A stretch of DNA of 64,000 nt, taken from contig NC_081408.1 in NCBI RefSeq assembly GCF_030272615.1, positions 769,569,336-769,633,335 of the forward strand. Direction: 5' to 3'. The stretch is from Cryptomeria japonica. Taxonomy: Eukaryota; Streptophyta; Pinopsida; Cupressales; Cupressaceae. Of this stretch, positions 34,201 to 44,260 are shown one piece after another; the stretch's first letter is position 1, and every line of letters starts with the position of its first letter. The position numbers and the translations under genes were made by a program. The notes under the pieces are model-generated. The model was given only the letters and a program-made list of their open reading frames with translations, was not told the origin of the DNA and did not search any database.

Positions 34201-35333
34201 TTAATCATCTTACATCCTGTTCCAGAAAAGACTACCTGCACACCCACATCTATCAGTTTGCTCACAGATAACAGGTTTCATTTTAATCCAGGGATATGCA
34301 ACACACCATTAATCCTTTTTATTCTACTATCAGAAAACCTGATTCTAACTTTGCCTCGACCAACAATGTCTAGAGGTGAATCATCACCCAAGTACACCTT
34401 ACCTCCATTAAATACTTCATATTCAGAAAACCAATCTCTATTGGAAGTCATATGAAAAGATGCACCTGAGTCAATTATCCAGGCATCATTACCTGCATGA
34501 GTCGCCAAAGCCGCAATAAATGCATCACCATCTTCCTTGTCGGACTCAGAATCAGAATCAAACTTTTTCTTTTTCTTCTTCTTCTTTTCTTCTTTGCAGT
34601 CCTTACGGATGTGACCCGGTTTACCGCAATTCCAGCAAATGACTTTGGACTTTCCAGGAGATTTCGATCTCCCTTTGGATTTGGACTTGTCGCGCTTCTC
34701 ATTCTTCTTGCCTTTCTCCTTAGGTCTTCCACGAACGGTTAGGGCTTCCTTTGAACTGATGGATACCTTCCTTCGCATCTCCTCACCGAGTAGGGCACCC
34801 ACCACGTCTTCAGATTTCAAAACAACAGAAGTACTACCGATAGCCATAACAAGAGAATCCCACGAATCAGGCAAAGAGCAAAGCAAGATCTGACATTTCT
34901 CCTCCTCGTCCATCTTAACACCGACGGATACTAATTGAGCCACCAACATATTGAATGCTTCCAGGTGGTCTGCAATTCGTCCACCCTCTTCCATCTTCAA
35001 GGAATACAATTTCTTTCTTAAGAAAATTTGATTTAATAAGGATTTCACTTGATACATCTCACCAAGCTTAGTCCATAGCTTCTTTGCAGAGTTTTCTTCA
35101 TGGACATTGATTAGAACAGAGTCTACCAGGCACAGTCTGATTAGACCCTTGGCTTTCCGGTCCATAACATCATACTGAGCTGCCACAGTAGGATCTGAGG
35201 GCCTTTGGACATTCGCATCAACAGCATCCCAAAGATCTCGATCTATTAGCAGATCTTCCATCTTCAGCTTCCACATCTCAAAATTACTTCCATTAAATTT
35301 CTCCACCTCTATTCTCCCTGACGAACTTGCCAT
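31287..35333 (-). pseudogene. E3 copia gag-pol polyprotein with five stops
   Basis: From ATG 35333 the frame begins with a gag domain (FNGSNFEMWKLKMEDLL, UBN2-like), a CWNCGKPGHIRKDC zinc knuckle and a Lys-rich tract. It continues with protease DSGASFHMTSN near 34450, the integrase zinc finger (HQRLGHIGEKG ... CEHC), and the integrase core: HSDVFGPV, RTDNGGEF, NGVAERMNRT supplying D, D and E. RT follows with [11 protein letters not shown] near 32270, and RNase H with STTEAEYMEA ending at 31287. Stops are at 34278 (TGA), 33843 (TAG), 33258 (TGA), 32739 (TGA) and 31644 (TAG). Three sit where Arg is expected and one where Gln is expected, consistent with C-to-T changes. The protein would package, copy and integrate the element; this copy cannot make it whole. 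Confidence 0.95.
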
Positions 35334-35443
35334 TTGAATATTCCTGTAACAAGATCAAAAAGTGTCTTCTGCACAAACTCCCACTCAAATCTGGATTAGT
35401 TCAAAAAACCCAACTGCCCATAATTGAAACCAAAGGTAATCAG

Positions 35444-35455
35444 GCTCTGATACCA
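35444..35455 (-). other. E3 primer-binding site
   Basis: The minus strand reads TGGTATCAGAGC two bases inside the 5' LTR. It is complementary to the 3' end of plant initiator methionine tRNA, the usual copia primer. Confidence 0.95.
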
Positions 35456-35457
35456 CT

Positions 35458-36352
35458 TGTAAGGAAGTTAAGTAGCGGAAACAACTTCCTACACTAACCT
35501 TGAGAGGAGGGTAATGCAAAAAATTTTCAGATCATTACAACAGTTACAGAAAATAGAAATAGATATAATAGCATTCATACAACAACACAGTGATTTACGT
35601 GGGGAAAACCCTTTCAGGAGAAAAACCCCACCCTCCAAAAGCAGCTCAATATTTTATTCAACAATCAAAAACAGATTACAACATACTTGCAGAGCAAGCT
35701 CTTCGCAGGAGTACCACTAATCAGAGATTCAGAGGCAACTCAATAGCCATAAGACTCTTACACACAACCTCTATCTCACACACCTCATAAATAGGAGATA
35801 CAATACAAGAAACCGTCAAACGGTATTACAAAACCATGGGCTAAAACCACCCAATAAGGTGTAGCCAACCTTATCTCCCTTCTAGATGCCCTATGACATG
35901 TTAAAGCACACATCAACACGTGTCGCTCCCTTTTTACAGCTCATTTATGTATCCGATACAAATTATTTTTCCTATTTCAGGAGTACAAACTTCCGGAGGC
36001 CATAACTTGAGAACCGGGTGTCCGATTGACGAACCGTTTGAAGCACCGGAAAGCTCGTGAAGTGCTCTATCACCTCATAACTAGCTTCACCAGTTACAAC
36101 CACTTTTCAGGGCGTTTCAGAGCCTCTAAAGTCCCCAAAATTAAGTTTAAACATTTTATTACACCCCTCCAAGATGAAAACTTTAATATCTTCAAAACTA
36201 GCTGTGACCTTGCGACGCAACTTTACCGGAATGCTTATCTAACCAACCAGAAGCTTCAGGGAGAGTTTCGCACCATTTCGTGCTCAAATGAAAACTTACT
36301 ATAAATAGTAACCTCGCATAAATGCAAGGTTGAGACACCATTTTTCTCAACA
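35458..36352 (-). repeat. E3 5' LTR
   Basis: 895 bp; partner of 30336-31230. It is adjacent to the PBS on its inner side and to the GGTTC duplicate on its outer side, which makes it the promoter-bearing LTR for minus-strand transcription. TTACTATAAATAGTAA is at 36296-36311. Confidence 0.95.
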
Positions 36353-36357
36353 GGTTC

Positions 36358-37366
36358 CACAACATTCACATAACAGTAATCAGTGTCGACCTCAAAACAT
36401 ATTTCATCTTTTTATTTTTCTACCAGCTGTGGTGGAATCCGGTAGCTATTATGCATTTTCTCTTGGAACTTGATGAGGTAATCATCCATTATATCATTAA
36501 AGTTACCACCTAACTTCTTGATGAAGTCATTGATCTGATGGGCGATTGGTCAGTGTAGTTCCCAAACAACTTTACCGACTGTTGGAAAAAACTTCTCAAA
36601 GTAGAAAAACATACATATAAGTAGTGATCCAAATTTTAGAGTATTTGTCATGTTGTTCTTCTTCGGCTTCCTGATTGTGTTCAAATTTTCAAACAAGTTC
36701 TTCAGCAATACTTCACACAAGTCAATTTTCATGCCTTTCTTAACAATTTTGTATGCTAAGTCCACTGCTGCACAAGGTACACTGTTTTCCCTTGCCGATT
36801 GGAAGAAACAGTAACCAATTACTGTAATGGCAAATTTGAGTTTAGGATCAGTGGCATTGTTCAACTTCAGACCTCTGCAATCCGATTCAACTCCAGTCAA
36901 ACTGATCAATTCCTTCTGTGATATCATTTTCTATGCTCGGGCATGATCATAGATAGGATAACCAGTGATCAGATGAATGATTTCTTTAGCGATCTTAAAT
37001 GAAAGCTCTTGTAGCCACATGAAATCATCATGCACTCGACTTAGTACAAACTTGACCCACTGGGGTTTGAACACACGGGGATAGGTTAGGGCTTCAGTCA
37101 ATCCCTTGATTATGCTCATACTTGCTATCCATTTTACCATCTATGCACAATTCATCATATGCATCTTTGATCTCAACATGACCGAGTTCTTCAACATGAC
37201 ATTTTGTGAAGAATCTCACATCCTCGACTAAAAAGACTCGATCCGGGATGAGTGAAAAAGTAGTTTTGTCATCCAGTTTAGATGCAATTTTGGGAGTCAA
37301 AGAGTATTTTAGTGAGGGCTTTTCTACATTTGTGACAACAATGGGGTCTTGGATCTTAGATGCCAT
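36358..37366 (-). pseudogene. E2 ORF B, 5' part (unknown function)
   Basis: ATG 37366 begins ASKIQDPIVVTNVEKPSLKY, then IPDRVFLVEDVRFFTKCHVE. A one-base frameshift around 37100-37140 leads into SIIKGLTEALTYPRVFKPQW, VKFVLSRVHDDFMWLQELSF and ITGYPIYDHARA. Stops at 36931 and 36550 and one near 36412 interrupt the frame before the E3 insertion. The region is globular and hydrophobic-rich. I recognise no domain. It joins 27990-30330 in frame once E3 and one GGTTC copy are removed. Upstream (37420-37640) there is a TATA-like CTTAAAAGG on the minus strand, so ORF B may have its own promoter. Confidence 0.65.
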
Positions 37367-37921
37367 TTTGATTTCAGATAAAAATTGACACAGGAACCTT
37401 AGGGTTTGAGAACTTAACAAATGGCAGACGCTTCACACTCAACAGATAATAATAACTTAATGAGTTTGGTAAACCAGCTTAGCAATGCGATGAGATTCGA
37501 TGTAAATACCTTAGATTTTGCTTTGAAGATGGTTTGATCACCTTGATTCGCTCTGCTCTGCTTCTCAAAAACTTAGTGAATGAAAATGACCGCGAAAAAC
37601 CTTTTAAGTACTCAAAAATACCTTATCAGGCTCCGTGCAAGTTAGGTCAAAGACATTAAATGCACTCAGTTCACTTAACTTTCTTTCCCTTTTTTTTTGC
37701 ACTTTAATCAAGTAACCAGATTTCCTTCATATACCAACTTGATAGGCTTCCTGAATTCACCGACTTAACAGTTTTCCTGTAAAGTGCTCCAAAAGACTTT
37801 GATAGAATTTCAAACTTACTACTACATCTTACTATGCATATTTTGAATTTAGTACATACTAAAATAGGAACTGTTTAAGATTTAACCTTGTGAGAATGCA
37901 GTCCCTTCATACCTTTACCAA

Positions 37922-39262
37922 TTAATTTGGAGTGGGAGCACCTAACTTGGTAGGTAAGGTGCTTTCTTTATTTGACACAATTTCCTTCTTTCTCCAAATC
38001 ATCTTTAATTTCTCTTTAATTTCCTCAGTGTCTTCTCTAGGTTGATCTCTGCAATCTCTAGTCAAGTGTCCAACTTTGTGACAATGAAAACATGCCATAC
38101 CAGGATTTCTCCATGATCTTCGGTTAATCATTCCAAACCTTATAAAGCAATTGGCACTTATATGTCCATATCTTCCACAACATTCACACCATATCCTTGT
38201 ATTGTAATCCCATGGTATTGCAGAATATTGTCGATAAGGATCTGTGTGAGTTCGATAACCTCTAGTATTTGCTCGGTGTACAGACCACATGTGGTTCTTT
38301 TGCTTAAACCAACACTTCTCGATACTATGTCCATATCTATTGTAGTTTTTACAAAACCCTTTGAATTTTGACTTCTGATAATTGTTAATAGACTTTGTCC
38401 TACATTGATTAGATGTGTGACCATATTTATTACAATTGTAACAATAACCATTGGTCTTAGTGGTATTTGGTTGCTTACCTTTTCTGATTTGACACATGTT
38501 GGCAGTATGACCTTGATTTCCACAGTAGTAGCAAATAGGCTTCTTCCTTTTGATGTTATTCTTTTTTCCAGCTTGTTTTGATGATTCTCCTCTCTCAGTA
38601 GTGCAGATTCCCTTCTCGGTAGAGTCTTTTCCTTTGTAATCGAGTCCTCCTTCTTTGTAGGGTCGTCTTGTGTTCAGTTGCTCATCCAACATCTTTGATG
38701 CTTCATAACTCTTCTTCAATGTTTCCTTGGATTTCTTCTCTGTTTCAAGTTCATTGCTCAACCTTGATACTTCAAGTTTCAATGCTTGATTCTCATCATC
38801 TTTCAGGTTTGCTTCATGATGTGTATAACCTAGTTGATCTGTCAGATTTTGTTGAATACCAATTAGCCTTATGATTTCATCATTCTTATCAGATACTATG
38901 ACTTCAAGTTTTTGTTTCTCTCTTTGTAGATCTCTTGCTTTATCCTTGACTATCCTTAATGCATCTAGATTTTCAGTCATCTGTGTACTAAAATGTTCAT
39001 GTTCTCTTTTCATTGCTTTTAGTTGATCAGCCAATGCTTTGTTCTTTTCTTTCAACATTCCAATCATTTCTTCAGTTTCTTCAGATATACTGTTCTCAGA
39101 TGATGTCTCGATTTGTTCCACTAACTCTTGAGAATCTTGCAAGTCATCAGATAATCTTCTCCTTACTTTCAGAGATTTTTGCATGTCTGCAATCACTTGA
39201 TTTGCATTATCTAGCTCTTCTTGTAGATACACAATCCTCTGAGATTGTTTATAGCATTCCAT
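37922..39262 (-). CDS. E2 ORF A: coiled-coil protein with zinc knuckles
   Basis: From ATG 39262, 62 bp inside the 5' LTR, the frame is open for 446 codons without a stop. Residues ~10-230 are a long heptad-like coiled coil (IVYLQEELDNANQVIADMQK, then LEVIVSDKNDEIIRL and so on). The C-terminal half carries five knuckle-like motifs about 25-45 residues apart: CYYCGNQGHTANMC, CYNCNKYGHTSNQC, CKNYNRYGHSIEKC, CECCGRYGHISANC and CFHCHKVGHLTRDC. Four are intact C-x2-C-x4-H-x4-C; the third has Tyr for its second Cys. Retroviral-type nucleocapsids usually have one or two. No capsid domain precedes the knuckles. It could be a gag-like RNA-binding/packaging protein; that role is inferred. It is the only unbroken ORF in E2. 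Confidence 0.8.
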   Translation of the reverse strand: MECYKQSQRIVYLQEELDNANQVIADMQKSLKVRRRLSDDLQDSQELVEQIETSSENSISEETEEMIGMLKEKNKALADQLKAMKREHEHFSTQMTENLDALRIVKDKARDLQREKQKLEVIVSDKNDEIIRLIGIQQNLTDQLGYTHHEANLKDDENQALKLEVSRLSNELETEKKSKETLKKSYEASKMLDEQLNTRRPYKEGGLDYKGKDSTEKGICTTERGESSKQAGKKNNIKRKKPICYYCGNQGHTANMCQIRKGKQPNTTKTNGYCYNCNKYGHTSNQCRTKSINNYQKSKFKGFCKNYNRYGHSIEKCWFKQKNHMWSVHRANTRGYRTHTDPYRQYSAIPWDYNTRIWCECCGRYGHISANCFIRFGMINRRSWRNPGMACFHCHKVGHLTRDCRDQPREDTEEIKEKLKMIWRKKEIVSNKESTLPTKLGAPTPN

Positions 39263-39310
39263 TGATAAGATCTTTCTCTTTAGGTAGTTAAACCCTTTTC
39301 CAAGATTCAA

Positions 39311-39322
39311 GCTCTGATACCA
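39311..39322 (-). other. E2 primer-binding site
   Basis: The minus strand reads TGGTATCAGAGC about two bases inside the LTR starting at 39325, matching initiator Met-tRNA as in E3. It confirms that 39325-40504 is the 5' LTR. Confidence 0.9.
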
Positions 39323-39324
39323 AT

Positions 39325-40504
39325 TGTTAGGCCCAATATGGAAAGCTAATGTACTGAGAGGGGAGGGGTGAATCAGTACTTCAAATCCTTTTCTCAACAA
39401 TATCTTTGTTGGTATGCATAAACCAAAAACTACTGTAACATAACATAAAGCTAAAACAAATGAGTAACAATCATACATGATTCACTCCATAACACATATA
39501 TTTTGGTGACGCAGAAACTCTTGGTTAGAGAGAAAAACTGCGGTGGGGATGTCACCCACAACTTCACTACAACAATAATAAAGAGTGCTCAGTTAGAGCT
39601 ACATATTTAGCTATTTCTGATAGCTTACCCTATTAGGAGTAACAAGATCTATTAGATCTACCTTGCTAAAGGATTTTACAACACTATATATATGTTGCAC
39701 CTGGTTAGAGGATTTACAATTTATAGACTTGATTAGAGTCTTTTACCCTGTTAAAGGTTTCTCTTACAATTTCAATATATTACAATAAGACTTTACAAAT
39801 ATCTACAACTTTACATCTGAAATGCTGTAGCAGATTCTATGTGCTCAAAATAAGATTACCTTGCCTATAGCATACTTCAGTAACTCATAAAGTAACTCAG
39901 TAAACCCTTATGTTTACTTTGTTCCTCGACTGTTCTCTGATAACCTTCTTAGTGACCTCTGTGTCTCTGTAACAGTCATAATACTCTGTGATTTCTCATG
40001 TATCACATAAGTCTTGCTTCATACACATATACACACACATTTCTCACATTCACATATATTTCTAACCCTAAATTCATGCTGTATAAATAGACTTCTTATG
40101 TCGTGATCTGATTCATTGCTTCGATCTTACAAACATGATTTCTCGAATAAATAACCATGCAAAATATTTCATTGGTTAGATGACCTCAAAATAATACAAA
40201 ATCTGTATGTGCAATTTCCAATGTGATAACGGTTCTGTGTGCCTCGATCTTGTAACATGTTTTCATATGTGTGTCCAGGTTCAATGAATCTGGTAACACG
40301 TTTCACTTGGTGTCTATCAACTCGGTGTATTATGTTTACTGCTCGATAGACATGAAATAACACTCGATAGACAGCTCGGTGTATACTAGGCTTTGTGACT
40401 GTTTTCCTTCTATAACCGACTAAATATTTCGGTAGTGGTAACCAACTAGAGTATATAGAATGAATTTGCATATAAAACTAATGGCAATTTGATAAGTAGT
40501 AACA
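39325..40504 (-). repeat. E2 5' LTR
   Basis: 1,180 bp partner of 26422-27605, with the same ends and a few small indels. It is flanked outside by the CATAC duplicate, after which the E1 reading frame resumes. Confidence 0.9.
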
Positions 40505-40509
40505 CATAC

Positions 40510-42469
40510 TTACTGCCACTTATAGTCCCTAACAAAGTGGCTTGTCTGGAAATTGTGAGGCAACTACCAATAGTGAGTACTAATCATCTGACAAGCCATA
40601 AGAAATAGTCAATTGTACCTGGGTTGTTAGTATTTTCATATTTTATTGTGAAAAGTTCAAAGAGTTATGACCTACTGCTGACAAAATTGGATTATTATGG
40701 CATGGCTATGGGGGATCCAAGGCCCAATTTCAATCCTGAAGGATACATAAGGATAGCCCGGTCATCACAAAAGCTGAAGGCTGGAGAGCATAAATCTTAC
40801 CTATCGAATGACCTCATTAACACCATTGGCAGAGAAGAGGCCAGAGTGAAGCGAATAAAGTTTGAGAAAGCAATGCAGGCTTATAAATGGAAGCTTTTTA
40901 GAAGGAAAATGGATGAGAATGTGCTACAAAAGATTGAAGACCTCTTGGAGTTGGCCAACAAAGTTATTGGGCATGAATTGGAAATACTTGAGGGAGTCTC
41001 GCCTCATGTTTTTTAGGGCTTACATTGATACTATTAGGAATACAGAGCCTTTGGCTCATATGTCTCCTGCTTCCACATCTAGCATCATTCCATTCATTCC
41101 TCGAGAGGATTACCCCCCTGGTTATGCAGAGGATACACTGATAGAATTGGCAACAGGACAATTAAATGTCCGAGAAGTGGCTGACATCAGATTCCTAGAG
41201 CATAAGGATTTCATTGCTGATAGTGACTTCATTGCTTCCAAGGTGTTCACCGCATTTCTCTATCAACATAAAGAATCTCAAATTAGGAATAACATGAGAA
41301 ATAGTGAAGAAGAGCAGCAGCTTCAAAAGTTATAAGAGGAGATGGATCTTGTGATGAGAGAAATGACACCTGAGAAGGGAAGACAGTTGCTTAAGGAAGC
41401 TAGTGTGCTATTATACTCTGGATGGGACATGAACTCTACCTTATTGTTTGATGGATTCCTCAAGAAATAGGACCCAAGTAAGAAAATGATGCCAAAAGAG
41501 ATTGATAAACTCTTTAGAGGATCAGGATATGATCCAGATCAGAAGGCTCTTCTATAGTGGGCTATCTATCCCAAAGATAAAAGACCTATATTGGTTGATA
41601 CAAAAGAAGCTTTTGGACATTTGATGGTGCAGTAGGTTGGAAAGACTGACCCTAGAACAACTGCCAGACTAAATTTGGATGTTGCTAAACTGAACCAAGA
41701 TTAGATAGAGTTTCTAGTCTGAGAAAATTCTACATACAAAAGCCTATATGAGAACATCGATGAAGAAAAATAGAGGCTGCAAGCAAGATTGCTTCAAATT
41801 GATACAGGTACCAGTCAAACAGGGATGACATATAGTGTTGACAAAGATGCCATGGCTACCTCTACAGATGCTATGTATTGGAGGAACATGGCCGAAAAGA
41901 CATCTCGGCAAGTAAAAAATGAACAACAAAAGATTGATAAGTTAGTTCTCGAGGTCGTTGAGCATAGATTCAAAAGTATGGTGCAGGTTGCAAAAATCTA
42001 TTGGAAGACATACACTAGAACAGTCAAAGCTTTGAAAGAGCATGAAATGCTTAGGTCTTAGTTGGAAGGCATGATGAATGACAACAATCTGATTAATCCA
42101 GGTGAGAAAATTGAACCTAAGGCTTACTTGAAGTCCTATGATGAATTGGCAAATCAATTAAGGAAAGAGCTTTAGAGGCTGGACAATGGGAATAACCCTA
42201 GGGTGCCCTCTTTTTATAGTAATGGCGAGTTAGTATCATTGGAACAGTGGAAACAAGAGTTTAGTGATGAGAAGAATCGAGTAGTAGCAGAGTTGGATCG
42301 GGACAAAGAATTGTCACTTTGTGTTAACCATATTCTATCCAATCATTTCCAGACAGAAAGTGACATCAGGACACTAAACAATGACGTTCTAATGTATAAA
42401 GATGATAAGTACATTGAACACATAGGAATGCTGAACTTGTTTATCTTCCAATTTGTTAACAAAAGTTCT
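40510..42469 (+). pseudogene. E1 large ORF of unknown function, 3' part
   Basis: Directly after the CATAC duplicate the E1 frame continues (LLPLIVPNKVACLEIVRQLP). It meets a TAG, and at about 41010 a one-base change in a T run moves it to the next frame (HVF to FRAYIDTIRNTEPLAHM). It then runs to the E4 insertion at 42469 with about nine further stops, mostly TAG. The C-terminal ~400 residues are helix-rich, with coiled-coil-like stretches (MAEKTSRQVKNEQQKIDKLV, SLEQWKQEFSDEKNRVVAEL). Removing E4 and one GTTCT copy gives the natural end AAT TAA at 53926-53931. It has the highest stop load in the nest, so it is probably the oldest layer. Confidence 0.7.
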
Positions 42470-43238
42470 TGTAGACACCTAAAATTGTCCAGTCTAATTA
42501 AATAAATATTTTATTTATTTAATTATCTAAGCCTAATTCTTCTATTAATTAAATAAATCCTTATTTATTTAATTAATTCATTTATCCTCTTCTAGCCTTA
42601 TTTCTCATTTAAATAAATACATTTATTTATTTAAATTATCATTTTCCTAAATTAAATAAATATCTTATTTATTTAATTATCCTACTTCTTCTATTAATTA
42701 AATAAATCTTTATTTATTTAATTAATTCATTAACCTTTTCTACCTATGACACATGTCATTCATCTCTTAATTCATACACTACCTACCCCTTTCATTATTT
42801 TATTATTTCTTTTACCTACCCTCTAATCCTAGCCGACCTCCTTTTACACCTCTCAATCTTATCCCTCCATTTCTTATAGTGTCTTCTATATAAGGAGATG
42901 CTTCCTTCATTATCAAACCCTAATCGACAATTTGGAGGACTTGACTACATTACGATCCTACTTGCAACCACATTCCGTTCTTTGTTGAGCTCTTGTGCAC
43001 ATAAAATCTGAGAGCAAATATATATCAAGCAAGATCAATGGAGATAGGAAGAATGGAGATCAAAACCCTATTGGACATGTGATGGTATAATCTTTGTGAT
43101 TTCATGTGATTTGGATTGTCTTAGGTAATCTTCATATGTTATGGTGGATCTTTGTTGATTGTTAGGCTAGGGTTTCGTGGTTGGATTCATTTAGCCTTTC
43201 AATATTGTTATTATTGTTATCCATTTTCACCATAAACA
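42470..43238 (+). repeat. E4 5' LTR
   Basis: 769 bp, TGTAGACACC to ACCATAAACA. It carries the five AT palindromes (about 42495-42725) and a good TATA box, CTATATAAGG, at 42887-42896. The palindromes occupy the U3 region upstream of the TATA box. Confidence 0.95.
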
Positions 43239-43241
43239 TTT

Positions 43242-43260
43242 TGGCATGCCCCGTGGGACA
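43242..43260 (+). other. E4 primer-binding site candidate
   Basis: TGGCATGCCCCGTGGGACA begins three bases after the 5' LTR. Position and TGG start fit a tRNA-primed site. I cannot say which tRNA matches. Confidence 0.55.
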
Positions 43261-43369
43261 TGGATTTTTCTTAGATCTATGTTTTTTGCAGATTTTTCTA
43301 ACCCTATATTGCTATTTTGTAAAACAATTTGGAGAATAACCTTGTGCAGCTAGGGTTTTGGACACAAAA

Positions 43370-44260
43370 TCAAGATCTTGGAGAGATTCGATCATATCTC
43401 ACAAACGGATAGGAAATTTTGCACCAACGTTTTTTTGCAGGTTGAAGAAAGTATCAAGAGCTCTCAGTCCAAAATTAAGAATTTTTGGAGCACATTTTCA
43501 TTTTCTAGGAATTTTTTATGATTTTTCATAAAAAATTAATTTTGAGAGAAAATGAGAGAATTTTTTGGATTTTCTTACATTTTTGGAAATCTCTCATAAT
43601 TATACATAGGATCTGTTCTTTTCCAATTTAATTTGGATGCAAAATATTTCCCTAAAAATCGGATCTTTAAAAATTAGGGTTTTTCTTTATTTTGACCAGA
43701 TGTCACAAACGGCTTTGAGTTTTCACATAAAATTTTTTGTGCAAGTCAGGAAAAGTATCAGAAATATTTAGTAAAAATTTCAGATTTTTGGGATTGATTT
43801 TTCATTTTATATGAATTTTTTATAATTTTTCAAAAAAAATTAATTTTGAGAGAAAATTAGCAAATTTTTCGGATTTTCTTACATTTTTGGAAATCTCTTA
43901 GAATTACACACAGGATATGTTATTTTTTATTTTAAATTTTATGCAAAATTATTCTTCAAAAATCAGATCTTTGAAAATTAGGGTTTTGCATTATTTTACT
44001 CATATCTCACACACTGCTTGGATTTGTTGTAGAAAATTTTTTGTACAAGTTTGGAAGACCATAAAGACTCTCCAGTAAAAATTTCAGATTTTTTGGATCG
44101 ATTTTTCATTTTATATGAATTTTTTATGATTTTTCATAAAAAATTAATTTTTGGAGCAAATTAGCAAATTTTTTGGATTTTCTTACATTTCTAGAAATCT
44201 CTTAAAATTTTACATGTGGTATTTTTTTTATGATGAATCAGGTCTTTGAATTGGTCAACA
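43370..44260 (+). repeat. Three ~305 bp tandem repeats in the E4 leader
   Basis: The block with AATTAATTTTGAGAGAAAAT followed by GGATTTTCTTACATTT and GAAATCTCT recurs near 43536, 43845 and 44145, together with its flanking ~305 bp. The copies differ at many positions. The repeat lies in the long untranslated leader. Confidence 0.7.

Larger units (their letters stand above)
30336..36352 (-). mobile_element. E3: complete Ty1/copia element
   Basis: Identical-length 895 bp LTRs (30336-31230, 35458-36352) are flanked by the duplication GGTTC (30331-30335, 36353-36357). There is a Met-initiator PBS and a polypurine tract. A single gag-pol frame of 1,348 codons (31287-35333) is broken only by five in-frame stops and no net frameshift. 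Domain order gag, protease, integrase, RT, RNase H defines copia, and the sequence most resembles the Tnt1/Tork type. It is inserted in E2 ORF B, whose frame resumes on the other side. Confidence 0.95.
26422..40504 (-). mobile_element. E2: LTR retroelement without pol, two unusual ORFs
   Basis: LTRs 26422-27605 and 39325-40504 are flanked by the 5 bp duplication CATAC (26417-26421 and 40505-40509). The PBS and PPT place the element on the minus strand. Excluding the nested copia E3 with its duplication it is about 8.06 kb. ORF A (37922-39262) encodes a coiled coil plus zinc knuckles. ORF B (37366 down to 27990, interrupted by E3) encodes ~1,100 residues with no catalytic motif. I found no protease, RT, RNase H or integrase anywhere, so it must rely on an autonomous partner. 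It sits in frame inside the E1 ORF. Confidence 0.85.

Noticed and set aside
39263-39478. Extending E2 ORF A upstream to 39478
   Set aside because: Those codons lie in the 5' LTR and across the PBS. The ATG at 39262 is inside the element and followed by coiled-coil sequence.
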